This document shows positions 53,001 to 62,259 of a stretch of 64,000 nt of DNA, piece after piece; position 1 is the stretch's first letter; every line of letters begins with the position of its first letter. Both the position numbers and the translations under genes were made by a program. The notes beneath the pieces were generated by a model. It did no database searches. It saw only the letters and a list, made by a program, of their open reading frames with translations, and was not told the DNA's origin. The DNA is from Methylacidiphilum caldifontis (GTDB lineage: Bacteria > Verrucomicrobiota > Verrucomicrobiia > Methylacidiphilales > Methylacidiphilaceae), in assembly GCF_017310505.1 (NCBI RefSeq), contig NZ_CP065957.1, positions 1,798,001-1,862,000 on the forward strand, written 5' to 3'.

Positions 53001-56000
53001 TTATAATTTTCTCTGTCGAATAGTGGTAAACATTGCGGGGACGAAAAATAAAGTCCCAACTGTCCCTAAGAGTAATCCACCAATGACAGCTCGACCCAAA
53101 GGTGCGTATTGTTCACCTCCTTCAGTTAAACCTAATGACATAGGAAGCATGCCTATAATCATAGCCGAAGCCGTCATGATAATGGGTCTAAATCGGATGA
53201 GTCCAGACTCTATCGAAGCCTCAAGAGGATTTAGACCTTCTTTGACTCTCTGATTAGCAAAAGTGATGAGAAGTATACTATTTGATGTAATAACTCCTAC
53301 AGACATGAGCATACCCATGAGTGAAGGAACATTAAAAGTGGTATGACTTAAAAGCAACATCCATAAGACACCGCATCCTCCAATAGGCAGCCCAGTAAGA
53401 ATAATGAAAGGTTCTCTCCATGACTGGAAATTAACCACCATCAAAAGATAAACGAGTATTATGGCAAAAATAATTCCAAATCCTAGCTGCTGAAAAGCGC
53501 TGTTCATGCTTGTCAGTTGTCCAGTTAAGTTGATTCGATAGAGAGGAGGAAGTTTTTTCCTAATGGGCTCGAGTTTTTTTTCTATAGCGGAAGCGACTGA
53601 CCCTAAATCTGTATCCTGGATATTACAAAGGATATCGAAAACAGGTTTCATAGTTGAATGGCTGACCATAGCTGGTTCTTTTGTATGAGTCAACTTGGCG
53701 ACATTAGCTAAGAGCTCGGAATTTAAGACGTTGCCAAGAAGGGTTTGCGTTGATTCGACTGGAGGAGAAGTTCCCACCAAAAAAGGGGTAGTGATGGAGG
53801 TTAAAGGAAAATTCAATAAATCGTTGACAGAGTTAATCTTAATTTGTGGGCTGAAAGCAAGCAATGGATAATTAATTGTCGTTTTGGGATCTGGCCAGTA
53901 AGTAGGCTTGACCATATAACTTGTTGAAAGTTGATTTAACACATTATTAGCGATATGAATTTGAAAAAGACCCATCTCAACAGCTTTGACTTTATCCACT
54001 TCAAGATGAAGGGTGGGATAATCTATCCGTTGATGGATATGAGCGTCTACAATTCCAGGGATCCCCTTGATTTTGGAAAGAGATTCCGTAGCAAATTGCC
54101 AGGCAATCTTATCGTCAGTACCAATCACTTGAATGTCGATAGGTGCAGGAGTACCGAAGTTAAGAACTTGATTAACCATGTCTGCGGGTTGAAAAAAGAA
54201 AGTACAATCAGGAAATTCTTTTCTTAAAGTTGTTCTGATTTTTTTCATGTAGAATTCAGTAGGGCGGTGTTTTTCCTTTAAATTGATCATGATTTCCCCA
54301 TCGAAAGAGGCTTGGTTCATGGAATCGGACATGGCAAGAGTGGCCATAAAATAGATGGGTAAGCCCATGTTATCCACAATGGTTTCGAGTTCAGTAGGGG
54401 GGATTATTTTTTTTATGGTCGCTTCGATTCGGGAAAAGTACTCCTCCGTTTTTTCAAGACGGGTTCCCGTAGGAGTGTACACATGCAAGCGCATGATTCC
54501 CGCATCGACTGTTGGGAAGAAATCCCTTCCAATAAAGGGAAGGATTAATAGGCTTCCTAAGATGAACAAAAGCACCCCACTATAAAATTTCTTTCTGTTG
54601 TTTAAAACAACCCTCAAGGTGTTAACATAGGAATGACGAAATCTTTCAAAGTTTCGATAAAAGGAACTCTGGAAGGGATAAAAAAAGGAGAAAAGCTTAT
54701 CGATCCAGCTTTCTTTATGTTCTTGAGATTCCAATAAAAGAACCATTGTGGGGACAAGAGACCGTGATAATACATAAGAAAAAAGCAGAGCAAGAACAAC
54801 GGCAAGAGCCATGGGTATAAAAAGGTATTTCGGTGGACCTTCTAGAAATATGACAGAAGTAAAGACTATAGAAATCGATAGTGTGGCAACGAGTGCTGGA
54901 AGAGCTATCTGTTGAGAGCCATCCATTATTGATTGCAAATTGGGTTTCCCTAACTCCTTATTTCTATGAATATTTTCGATAGCTACTGTTGCATCATCAA
55001 CAAGTATGCCTACTGCTAGAGCAAGACCCCCAAGCGTCATCAAATTCAAGGTGTGGCCCAAGAGTTTAAGCAGAAATAAAGCGGTTAATATGCAAAGGGG
55101 AATTGAAGTGAGAACGATAAAAGTGCTTCTTGGGCTTCTTAGAAACAAAAGGATCATTAGTCCTGTAAGAAAGGCAGCTGTGCCAGCCTCAGAGACTACC
55201 CCTTTTATGGCTGCACGAACAAATACGGATTGATCGAAGAGTTCTTGAATTTTTTTGTCTGGGTTTGCTTTACGTATTTCGGGCAGGAGCGCTTTAATTT
55301 GATCAACAATTTGAATGGTCGAAGCTCCCATTGTTTTGAGTGTGGTCATGAGAATACCACGAACTCCATTTAATCTGACAACATTGACTTGAGGAACCCC
55401 TCCATCGTGCACTGTGCCAACATCCCGAAAATAAATTACCCGATCGTTGATATTTTTTCGCACATAAGCGAAGCTAGGATCATATACCCTTTTTATCGGA
55501 AAATCATTAATTTCAAAAAGGTTCTTTGGCACATTGTTCAAGGTTACAAAATAATCCCGATCCCCAATTTTTATATCCCCTGAAGGATAATTGAGCACTT
55601 GCCCATCAAGTGCATTCAATGCATCTTGGGCTGAAACTCCCCTAGCAAGGAGTTGATTGGGATCCAAATCTACGGTCATCCACCTAACTATTCCCCCCCA
55701 TGGGGGAGGAAACATTGTCCCTTTAACCGACAATAGATCGCGGCGCAGTTGCCAGATGGTATAATCATAAAGAGCAGGTTCAGAAAGAGAAAAACTGGAA
55801 ACAGCAATTTGTAAAACAGGAACAGATGAGGCATTAAACTTAAATATAAGAGGTGGGGTTGTCCCAGGAGGCATTCTTTTTATGATAGGTTGAAGAACGG
55901 CTGTGATTTCTGCAACTGCCATGGAAATATCTACGTAAGGTTGAAAATAAACTTTACTGACTGAAAAACCGAAATAAACATTTGAGTCTATCCGTTTTAC

Positions 56001-56231
56001 ACCATCGACAAAATTTGCAATCTGATAATCGCTAAATGTGGTTATGTAATTGGTCATATCAGTTGGAACTAGTCCCAGATATTGCCAAGTCACTACAACA
56101 ACGGGAATATCAATTTCAGGAAATATATCGGTAGGGGTCGTTTTAATGCTAAAGAAACCGAGGAAAAAAATCAGAATGACCAATACGCCGATAGTATAAG
56201 TTTTTTTTAAGGCTAATTTGACCAACCACAT
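53001..56231 (-). CDS. RND superfamily efflux transporter permease (AcrB/MexB/CzcA-like)
   Basis: This 1076-residue inner-membrane proton antiporter has 12 predicted membrane segments and two large periplasmic loops. The TM4 proton-relay Asp pair is in GLALAVGILVDDATVAIENIHRN. TM1 begins IGVLVILIFFLGFFSIKTTPTDIFPEID, the classical RND start. C-terminal blocks include PIGGCGVLWMLLL, GVITSNSILLITFAN and RFRPIIMTASAMIIGMLPMSLGL. The substrate class (multidrug versus metal) cannot be fixed; the paired Asp and absence of the CzcA-type heavy-metal signature favour multidrug/organic export. It forms an operon with the adaptor. Confidence 0.95.
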   Translation of the reverse strand: MWLVKLALKKTYTIGVLVILIFFLGFFSIKTTPTDIFPEIDIPVVVVTWQYLGLVPTDMTNYITTFSDYQIANFVDGVKRIDSNVYFGFSVSKVYFQPYVDISMAVAEITAVLQPIIKRMPPGTTPPLIFKFNASSVPVLQIAVSSFSLSEPALYDYTIWQLRRDLLSVKGTMFPPPWGGIVRWMTVDLDPNQLLARGVSAQDALNALDGQVLNYPSGDIKIGDRDYFVTLNNVPKNLFEINDFPIKRVYDPSFAYVRKNINDRVIYFRDVGTVHDGGVPQVNVVRLNGVRGILMTTLKTMGASTIQIVDQIKALLPEIRKANPDKKIQELFDQSVFVRAAIKGVVSEAGTAAFLTGLMILLFLRSPRSTFIVLTSIPLCILTALFLLKLLGHTLNLMTLGGLALAVGILVDDATVAIENIHRNKELGKPNLQSIMDGSQQIALPALVATLSISIVFTSVIFLEGPPKYLFIPMALAVVLALLFSYVLSRSLVPTMVLLLESQEHKESWIDKLFSFFYPFQSSFYRNFERFRHSYVNTLRVVLNNRKKFYSGVLLFILGSLLILPFIGRDFFPTVDAGIMRLHVYTPTGTRLEKTEEYFSRIEATIKKIIPPTELETIVDNMGLPIYFMATLAMSDSMNQASFDGEIMINLKEKHRPTEFYMKKIRTTLRKEFPDCTFFFQPADMVNQVLNFGTPAPIDIQVIGTDDKIAWQFATESLSKIKGIPGIVDAHIHQRIDYPTLHLEVDKVKAVEMGLFQIHIANNVLNQLSTSYMVKPTYWPDPKTTINYPLLAFSPQIKINSVNDLLNFPLTSITTPFLVGTSPPVESTQTLLGNVLNSELLANVAKLTHTKEPAMVSHSTMKPVFDILCNIQDTDLGSVASAIEKKLEPIRKKLPPLYRINLTGQLTSMNSAFQQLGFGIIFAIILVYLLMVVNFQSWREPFIILTGLPIGGCGVLWMLLLSHTTFNVPSLMGMLMSVGVITSNSILLITFANQRVKEGLNPLEASIESGLIRFRPIIMTASAMIIGMLPMSLGLTEGGEQYAPLGRAVIGGLLLGTVGTLFFVPAMFTTIRQRKL

Positions 56232-56302
56232 AACTTTTGTCGGGAAAGCGGATTTTTAGTTTAAAAAAAAATAATTTATTAATTAAAATTATGTAAAAGA
56301 AA

Positions 56303-56845
56303 ATGTTTAATGGTCAAATTAGTTTGATTCTATTATTTAATATTTTTGTTCTTTTTGAACTGACAAGTTGTGCTCCTTTTACGAACGTTAGAATGGAGAG
56401 TGTAAAAAAGCAGCCCACTTTTTTAGAACTCCTGGCAAAGCCGCAGAAATACAAAGGCCAGGAGGTTTGGCTTGGAGGAACGGTTGCGGCTTTGAATAAA
56501 AAAGGACAAAAAACCCTTATGGAAGTTATTGAACTTCCCTTAGATGATAATGGAAGGCCTCAGATCGATTATCCGTCAGGTGGAAAATTTATAGCCGAAG
56601 TATCACAGCAGATTGATCCCGATTTATTTACAATTGGGACACCTCTGACAATGATTGGAAATGTGATGGGAAAAGCTCCAGGACTACTTCCTGAAGGAGG
56701 GATTTTGTTACCCCTCATCCGGGTTAAAAGAATTATGCCATGGAAAGAAAAAATGTCTTATGGGAAAAATTCTTCGAATTGGTTTGATCAGCCTGAAGGA
56801 AATCTCCATGCATGGGGATGGGGTCCAGGATTGTACTGGTGGTAA
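56303..56845 (+). CDS. slp: Slp-family outer-membrane lipoprotein
   Basis: This 180-residue lipoprotein has an N-terminal signal with lipobox LTSC (Cys23). The rest follows the Slp pattern: QPTFLELLAKPQKYKGQEVWLGGTV, KKGQKTLMEVIELPLDDNGRPQ, SGGKFIAEVSQQIDP, and GTPLTMIGNVMGK. Slp is a starvation/stress-induced outer-membrane lipoprotein of enterobacteria with unclear function. It is divergent from the pump operon. The C-terminal tail is Trp/Gly-rich (WGWGPGLYWW). Confidence 0.85.
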   Translation: MFNGQISLILLFNIFVLFELTSCAPFTNVRMESVKKQPTFLELLAKPQKYKGQEVWLGGTVAALNKKGQKTLMEVIELPLDDNGRPQIDYPSGGKFIAEVSQQIDPDLFTIGTPLTMIGNVMGKAPGLLPEGGILLPLIRVKRIMPWKEKMSYGKNSSNWFDQPEGNLHAWGWGPGLYWW

Positions 56846-56953
56846 ATAAACATCTATTGTCGATCATTATTAGAAAAGATATAATAAAAGGGTTATTCCA
56901 AAATCTGTGGGTCATTGTAATTGCTCCTTTAAAATTTTAAAGAGGAGGATCTG

Positions 56954-58303
56954 ATGCTTGGTTTTAATTACTCCCTTTTATATCCAGTTGCTCGGTTTGG
57001 TCTTATACTCTTGGCTTTTGCTCTTTTGTATTTTTTAAGTAGGCCTTTTAGTCGTTGGATAGAAAAAAAACTGAAAATAGAAGATGTAAGCAAGCCCCTA
57101 AACCTTTTAAAAGTGCTCTTTAGCAGCTTTTGGGTGCCCTTTTGGATAGCTTTTCTCTTTTCCCTTTCTATTATAGGAGCCATATTTTTAACTCTATTTG
57201 TAGAAGAAAAGTTTTCTCTAACCCTTTCTTTTATAGAGCTTTTCTGGGGGTTATCCATTGTCTGGTATGTTGCTTTTTTTGTTTTTTTATTCCGCCTTTC
57301 TAAGGCTAATTTAGCATTTGTCAAAAACAAGTTTGGGAACGATCAGCAGTTTTGGAACATCATCATTGGTCGACTTGCTCGAGTAATCTATGTGGTTATT
57401 CCTGTCATTGGTGTTGCCGGAGCGATAGAAATTTATCCTTTTCATTCTGAAATACGTAGAGTGCTTAATAAAATTCTTGAAATTTTGCTTATCGTTCTTT
57501 TGTCTTATGTCTTTTTCGAATTGGTGTCGGTTTCTGGAGAATTTATCATCTATAGATGGCGGAAAGCGGAAAACGATTTTACCCGAAGAAAGGTATATAC
57601 TCAGGTTAAAGTTATCGAAAGAATACTCTATTTTTTTATCATTCTTTTTGCCGTCTCTTCGATATTAATGTTGTTTCCTGAAGTAAAACATATCGGGGCC
57701 AGTATGCTTGCTTCAGCTGGGGTTTTGGGCATCATTGTGGGTTTTGCTGCCCAGCATATATTTTCAAATATATTTGCTGGGATTCAACTGGCGATCACTC
57801 AGCCTATTAGGCTTGGCGATGTTGTGGTTGTCCAGGGATATTGGGGAACCATTGAAGAGATCACTTTGACCTATGTTGTGGTGCATATATGGGATCACCG
57901 CCGGTTGGTTTTACCTATTAGCTATTTTACTTCTAATCTTTTTGAAAATTGGACAAGGCATTCTTCTGAGCTTTTGGGAACAGTGCATATTTATGTCGAT
58001 TATTCTATTCCTGTTGATTTTTTACGAGCCCATCTTAAGCAAATTCTTTCCGATTGTCCTCTTTGGGATAAGAAAGTAGCCGTGATTCAGGTTACCCATG
58101 CGACGGATAAGGCAATGGAGCTTCGGTGTCTTGTGAGTGCGGAAAACTCATCAAAACTTTGGGATCTTCGCTGTTTTGTCCGAGAAAAAATAATCGATTA
58201 CCTTAGGCAAAACTATCCTCAAAGTTTACCCAAATACAGACTTGATTTTGTTAACGAAAAGGGCTTTAAGGAAAGCTCTTTATCTGCTTTATCTAAAGAT
58301 TAA
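56954..58303 (+). CDS. MscS-family mechanosensitive channel
   Basis: This 449-residue protein has about five N-terminal hydrophobic segments, more than the three of MscS proper. A typical MscS channel core follows: the pore-lining helix SMLASAGVLGIIVGFAAQHIFSNIFAGIQLAITQPIRLGD is split around 250-290, followed by the beta-domain motifs VVVQGYWGTIEEITLTYVVVHIWDHRRLVLP and the cytosolic vestibule. It likely protects against hypo-osmotic shock. A weak ribosome-binding site (AGAGGAGG) precedes the ATG. Confidence 0.93.
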   Translation: MLGFNYSLLYPVARFGLILLAFALLYFLSRPFSRWIEKKLKIEDVSKPLNLLKVLFSSFWVPFWIAFLFSLSIIGAIFLTLFVEEKFSLTLSFIELFWGLSIVWYVAFFVFLFRLSKANLAFVKNKFGNDQQFWNIIIGRLARVIYVVIPVIGVAGAIEIYPFHSEIRRVLNKILEILLIVLLSYVFFELVSVSGEFIIYRWRKAENDFTRRKVYTQVKVIERILYFFIILFAVSSILMLFPEVKHIGASMLASAGVLGIIVGFAAQHIFSNIFAGIQLAITQPIRLGDVVVVQGYWGTIEEITLTYVVVHIWDHRRLVLPISYFTSNLFENWTRHSSELLGTVHIYVDYSIPVDFLRAHLKQILSDCPLWDKKVAVIQVTHATDKAMELRCLVSAENSSKLWDLRCFVREKIIDYLRQNYPQSLPKYRLDFVNEKGFKESSLSALSKD

Positions 58304-58306
58304 AAG

Positions 58307-58335
58307 CTTGAAATAAAAGCTTCAAGTTGTTTTTA
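58307..58335 (+). terminator. Weak terminator after the MscS gene
   Basis: CTTGAA (58307-58312) and TTCAAG (58321-58326) form a 6-bp stem with an 8-nt loop, followed by TTGTTTTT. It overlaps the TTG at 58327 that could start the next gene, which argues for a later start there. Confidence 0.45.
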
Positions 58336-59136
58336 AAGCTTTGCGTGAAAAATGCAGAAGAAAAGAATTGCAAAAAGAGGGAACAAGAGTTGATAGCTAA
58401 CCAAGCTATTCCTAAGCCAAGGGCAAGGGAGGAAATTCATCGAGTAGTCACATTGCTCATAGAAAAATTAAACTTACCCCTAGGTTCAAAGGTTCTCGAT
58501 GTTCCTATGGGGCCAGGCTCATTGAGTGTTTTTCTGCATCGCAATGGATATAAAGTTTATGGAGCGGACATCGATTTGAATCAATCTGCAACAATCGATC
58601 CTGCTATTGTTCGCAAGAGAGCCGATTTAAATCAATCTATTCCTTTTGAAGACGATTTTTTTGAGTTGGTTGTTTCTCTGGAAGGCATTGAGCATCTTGA
58701 AAATCCCTTTCAGTTTATCAGGGAAATTGCCAGGGTCCTGCGTAAGGGAGGCTATTTCATTCTTTCTACTCCAAATATTTGTAACCTTGAAGAGAGACTT
58801 AATTTTCTTTTCCGAGGTTGTTTTTATCGGTTTATTCCTCCAGAGGAGTTTAAAAAAAATGGAACCGGTTTTGATCATCAGAATCTGATGACTTGGGTCG
58901 AAATGAAACAAATTCTCCAATGGAATGGACTGGAACCTCTTTTTCTGGAAAAGGACAAGATCAAGTGGAGACAGATTTTTTTTCTTTGGCCCATCGCCCT
59001 TCTTGTCTGGCTATATGGCAAGTTTCAACCACTTTCCAGAAGAAAAAAATATTGCATGGATGACAACGAGTCTTTTCCCGTTATTTTTGGTGGAAGCAGT
59101 TTGATTATCGTTTCGAGAAAGGCCACCGAGGATTGA
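58327..59136 (+). CDS. SAM-dependent methyltransferase (surface glycan cluster)
   Basis: The 269-residue product has a methyltransferase-11 core: VLDVPMGPGSLSVFLHRNGYKVYGADID in outline (about 59-86), a variant of motif I, then DFFELVVSLEGIEHLENPFQFIREIARVLRKGGYFILSTPN. The C-terminal third is hydrophobic and aromatic (FFLWPIALLVWLYGKFQ). The start is uncertain: TTG 58327 overlaps a terminator-like hairpin, and GTG at 58345 (MKNAEEKN) is a good alternative. It precedes a second methyltransferase by 2 bp and a glycosyltransferase, so it probably modifies a cell-surface saccharide or lipid carrier. Confidence 0.85.
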   Translation: MFLKLCVKNAEEKNCKKREQELIANQAIPKPRAREEIHRVVTLLIEKLNLPLGSKVLDVPMGPGSLSVFLHRNGYKVYGADIDLNQSATIDPAIVRKRADLNQSIPFEDDFFELVVSLEGIEHLENPFQFIREIARVLRKGGYFILSTPNICNLEERLNFLFRGCFYRFIPPEEFKKNGTGFDHQNLMTWVEMKQILQWNGLEPLFLEKDKIKWRQIFFLWPIALLVWLYGKFQPLSRRKKYCMDDNESFPVIFGGSSLIIVSRKATED

Positions 59137-59138
59137 AC

Positions 59139-59876
59139 ATGAGTACATATGCCATTTACCATGCTGTCATCGAGAAAATTAAAAAAAAGGAACCTTTGAC
59201 AGCTCAAACAAGGCTTTTAGATATTGGCAGTGGCAAAGGAGAGCTTATTCGGCAAGTAAGGGAAAAATGGAATCTGTTGACTTTTGCCTGTGATTATACG
59301 GACAAACTGATGGAGATTAGCGATCAGAAAGTAGAGGTAGTTGATCTTAATACAGGATCTTTACCTTATGCCGATAATTCTTTTGATATTGTCACCTGTA
59401 CAGAAGTCATTGAGCACCTTGAAAATTACCGGGGTCTTTTTCGGGAAATCTATAGGGTATTAAAACCCCAAGGGTTGGTTATTTTATCCACTCCAAATCT
59501 ACTGAACATCAAGTCTAGGCTCCGTTTTTTTTCTTTTGGGTTTTGGAATCTCTTTGGTCCCCTTCCTTTTGACCGGGTTCAGAGAGAAGACACCGATGGG
59601 CATATAAGCCCCATCCATTTTTTCTATATGGTTCATGGATTACACGAAGTGGGATTTTCTCACATAGAAATTTCTACCGATAAGTATCAACGATCTTCGA
59701 TTTTGGCCCTCAGTTTGTTTTATCTGCCGATCAAATTTTTGGCTGCTCTCTCTTTTTTTAAGGAGAAGTCAAAGTACCAAACCATTCAAAAAGAGAATCT
59801 TCCTTACGTTAAACTCATCAATTCTCTTGATCTGATGCTTGGACGGACTGTTATTGCTACGGGTCTAAAACTATAG
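59139..59876 (+). CDS. SAM-dependent methyltransferase, second of the cluster
   Basis: This 245-residue class I methyltransferase has motif I RLLDIGSGKGELI (about 25-37), the acidic CDYTD, and the block FDIVTCTEVIEHLENYRGLFREIYRVLKPQGLVILSTPN (split, about 80-118). That block is near-identical in pattern to its upstream neighbour, so the two are probably paralogues. It has a hydrophobic C-terminal region (LFYLPIKFLAALSFF). The ATG at 59139 is preferred over a TTG two codons earlier that overlaps the upstream stop. Confidence 0.87.
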   Translation: MSTYAIYHAVIEKIKKKEPLTAQTRLLDIGSGKGELIRQVREKWNLLTFACDYTDKLMEISDQKVEVVDLNTGSLPYADNSFDIVTCTEVIEHLENYRGLFREIYRVLKPQGLVILSTPNLLNIKSRLRFFSFGFWNLFGPLPFDRVQREDTDGHISPIHFFYMVHGLHEVGFSHIEISTDKYQRSSILALSLFYLPIKFLAALSFFKEKSKYQTIQKENLPYVKLINSLDLMLGRTVIATGLKL

Positions 59877-59879
59877 CCC

Positions 59880-61064
59880 TTGGACAAGAATATGGAACCC
59901 TTGCAGCTGGCGGTAGTCTCTATGGAATACGGGTTTGAAGGGGGAGCTGAAAAGTTTGTTTGGGAGATAACCGAAAGGATTAGTCATATTCCTTGGATAA
60001 GGGTTCATCTTTTAGCATCCCGGTGGAAAGAAGTCGGCCCTCAAATTGTTTGTCATAAAGTTCCCCTTGTGAGATTAAATCGGTATACGACTCGACTTTC
60101 TTTTTGCTGGAACGCTTACAACCTGATTCAGAAAGCCAATTTTGATCTTGTGCATAGCCATGATCTCGTCATGAATAGTGACGTTATTACCTTTGGTGTG
60201 CCTCATCTGTTTTGGGTAAAGGAAATACAAAAAAAAAGAACTTTATCTCTCTATAATCGGTTGATGTGTTTTCTTGAAAAAAAAACCCTTTATTCTCGAA
60301 ATCTTTCTTGGATTTTGCCCAATTCAACACGTGCTCAAAAAGCTTTTGAACGGTATTATCCAGATCTTATCTCTAAAGTTAAGGTTCTAAATCCTGGTGT
60401 AGCCCCAGAGAGATTTATGGGTATGGATGATAAAGAGAAATGCAGAAAAAAAATATTAGATCAATTTGGATGGAATGATAGTGATCTTATCGGGATTTTT
60501 GTGGGTAATAATTGGAGGCTCAAAGGATTACTTCAAATTTGTCATGGGATTGCTGAGGCAAAAAGATGGGGAATGACGGTTAATCTTCTTGTCTTGGGGA
60601 GGGGAAATCCTGACGAGATAAGGTTATTTTTAAAGTCAAAAGGCATAGAAAATCAGGTTGGATTCATTGGTTTAATTTCTGAAGGGATTGAACAATTTTA
60701 TAAGGCTGCAGATTTTCTTATCCTTCTTTCTCAATTTGAAAGCTTTGGCATGGTTGTTCTGGAAGCGATGGCCTCGGCTTTACCAGTGATCTTGTCAGCT
60801 GATGTGGGAGCATGGGATGTTGCGAAAGAAGGAGAGAATGCGCTAAAAATAGAAAATCCAGATGACCCAAAGGCTTTGGCAGCCGCATACAATCAGCTTG
60901 CACAGCCTGGGTTCAGAAGGCAACTCAGCTATAATGCGCTTGAAACTGCAAAAAAAAATGATTGGCAAAAAGCATTGAATGAAACTTTAAAGGTCTATTT
61001 TGCGGTTTTAGAAAAAAAGAACATTTTGCAGAAAGTTAAGGGAAAGGGAGATTGGCTAGATTAA
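59880..61064 (+). CDS. Glycosyltransferase family 4 protein
   Basis: This 394-residue GT-B glycosyltransferase resembles WaaG-type LPS core glucosyltransferases. The N-terminal Rossmann domain has EYGFEGGAEKFVWEI and HSHDLVMNSD. The C-terminal donor-binding domain has VGNNWRLKGL, VLGRGN, FYKAADFLILLSQFESFGMVVLEAMASALPVI (split), with the E-x7-E pair (ESFGMVVLE) that binds the nucleotide-sugar. Start may be TTG 59880 or ATG 59892. It is likely to add a hexose to LPS core or a surface glycan. Its last 4 bases overlap the convergent HAD gene. Confidence 0.9.
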   Translation: MDKNMEPLQLAVVSMEYGFEGGAEKFVWEITERISHIPWIRVHLLASRWKEVGPQIVCHKVPLVRLNRYTTRLSFCWNAYNLIQKANFDLVHSHDLVMNSDVITFGVPHLFWVKEIQKKRTLSLYNRLMCFLEKKTLYSRNLSWILPNSTRAQKAFERYYPDLISKVKVLNPGVAPERFMGMDDKEKCRKKILDQFGWNDSDLIGIFVGNNWRLKGLLQICHGIAEAKRWGMTVNLLVLGRGNPDEIRLFLKSKGIENQVGFIGLISEGIEQFYKAADFLILLSQFESFGMVVLEAMASALPVILSADVGAWDVAKEGENALKIENPDDPKALAAAYNQLAQPGFRRQLSYNALETAKKNDWQKALNETLKVYFAVLEKKNILQKVKGKGDWLD

Positions 61065-61861
61065 ATGGAGAACCGAGAAAAAGCAGAGAATTGTTCTTCA
61101 AGGTTTAAAAGGGCTTCAATAATCCCAAGAGAAGCCTCTTTGTTTGCTATGTAGCCTCCTTGAATGGCCACTTTTTCTTTTACTTCTTCTATGGCATTTG
61201 CTGGGCAAGCAAGGTAAGAAGCAATCTCTAGGTCGAGCATGGGAAGATCATTAAAGTGATCGCCGCATACCATGGAGTTTTGAGGGTTAATGTCTAAAAG
61301 GGACTGAATCTGTTTGAGAGCAGAACCTTTGTGGAAATTTTTGTGGGCAAACCGGAAATATACAAAATTCCGGTGGTAGGTAAGGGAAGGATAGTTTCGA
61401 AGTTTCTGATCAATATAAAAAGCAATCTGATCAGCTTCTTCTGAGCTTGAAGCTTCGATCTCTACGGGTGAGCAGGATGAACCATGGATTTTGGCTCCTG
61501 TATATTTGTTTAAATAACAGCTAAGCTCATCGAAAAAAAATCCCATTGAATCAAATAAAACAGCCTGCAGTGTCCTACAAGAAGAGTTCCATTCCTCTAG
61601 AGGATAAATATCGAAGTCATTAACCTTGTACACTTCTTTTTCATACAGTACAACCCAATCTGGACAAAAGGGGATTCGAAGCCTTTGCAATTCTCCAAGA
61701 AGACTCTCCCAGCTTCTTCCCGTATTAATGACCCATATGAAATTGTTCTTGATTTTTTTCTTGAGCAACAGATCGTAAAATTCATCTGCAATCTTTCTTT
61801 CCTTATCGACAGAAAGAAGAGTACCATCAAAATCGGTGCAAAAGAGAAACGGGGATAGCAA
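61061..61861 (-). CDS. HAD hydrolase, sucrose-phosphatase/Cof-like subgroup
   Basis: This 266-residue haloacid-dehalogenase phosphatase has motif I CTDFDGTLL (about 8-16) with the Asp nucleophile and general acid Asp, motif II INTGRS, Lys in the FAHKNFHKGSALKQI block, and motif III MVCGDHFNDLPML. The C2-type cap and the KGSAL motif place it with the Cof/sucrose-6-phosphate phosphatase/mannosyl-3-phosphoglycerate phosphatase group. A sugar-phosphate substrate is likely given the flanking glycosyltransferase. Translation starts at TTG with no clear ribosome-binding site. Confidence 0.87.
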   Translation of the reverse strand: MLSPFLFCTDFDGTLLSVDKERKIADEFYDLLLKKKIKNNFIWVINTGRSWESLLGELQRLRIPFCPDWVVLYEKEVYKVNDFDIYPLEEWNSSCRTLQAVLFDSMGFFFDELSCYLNKYTGAKIHGSSCSPVEIEASSSEEADQIAFYIDQKLRNYPSLTYHRNFVYFRFAHKNFHKGSALKQIQSLLDINPQNSMVCGDHFNDLPMLDLEIASYLACPANAIEEVKEKVAIQGGYIANKEASLGIIEALLNLEEQFSAFSRFSI

Positions 61862-62259
61862 TTTTAGAATCAGTTGTTGTTAAGGGTCTAATCTATAATA
61901 TTTATTTGATTTTCTTTGCCAAATAAAAAAAGGAGATTGGTCATTCTTGAGAAAAGAACATAGGAATAAAGAGCTATCATCCTTGATCATCAAAAATGCG
62001 ATAAATCTACTTTTTGATTATATTTTTTAAAAAAAACATTGATCTTCTATAATTAGTTAGAATACAAGCACTTCTTAAATTCAAAATTGTCACAATATCT
62101 CCATAAAGTTGTCATAATAAATTCACAAAAAGTTAAATGATTTTATGGTATTTTTCTTTAAACTGCATAACACGATTATCAAAACAAAGTCTACATTCTT
62201 TAGTTGAGAAGGGATGGGATTTTTCGATGATTTTAACAGAATAGGAAAGAGGTTTTTAT
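61862..62259. other. 398-bp intergenic region ahead of exbB
   Basis: No ORF of note. It is AT-rich. It contains a perfect 11-bp palindrome ATTGTCACAAT (62086-62096) and, 22 bp downstream centre to centre, the related GTTGTCATAAT (62108-62118). Both match the ATTGTnACAAT core of the operator at 46521. No confident promoter can be drawn; the region must nevertheless hold the promoter of the exbB operon. Confidence 0.45.
62086..62118. promoter_or_regulatory. Paired ATTGTnACAAT-type sites upstream of exbB
   Basis: ATTGTCACAAT (perfect, 62086-62096) and GTTGTCATAAT (two mismatches, 62108-62118) are spaced 22 bp centre to centre, about two helical turns. The core is shared with the tandem palindromes at 46521-46553, so one regulator may bind both. 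They lie about 150 bp before the exbB ATG. Confidence 0.4.
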
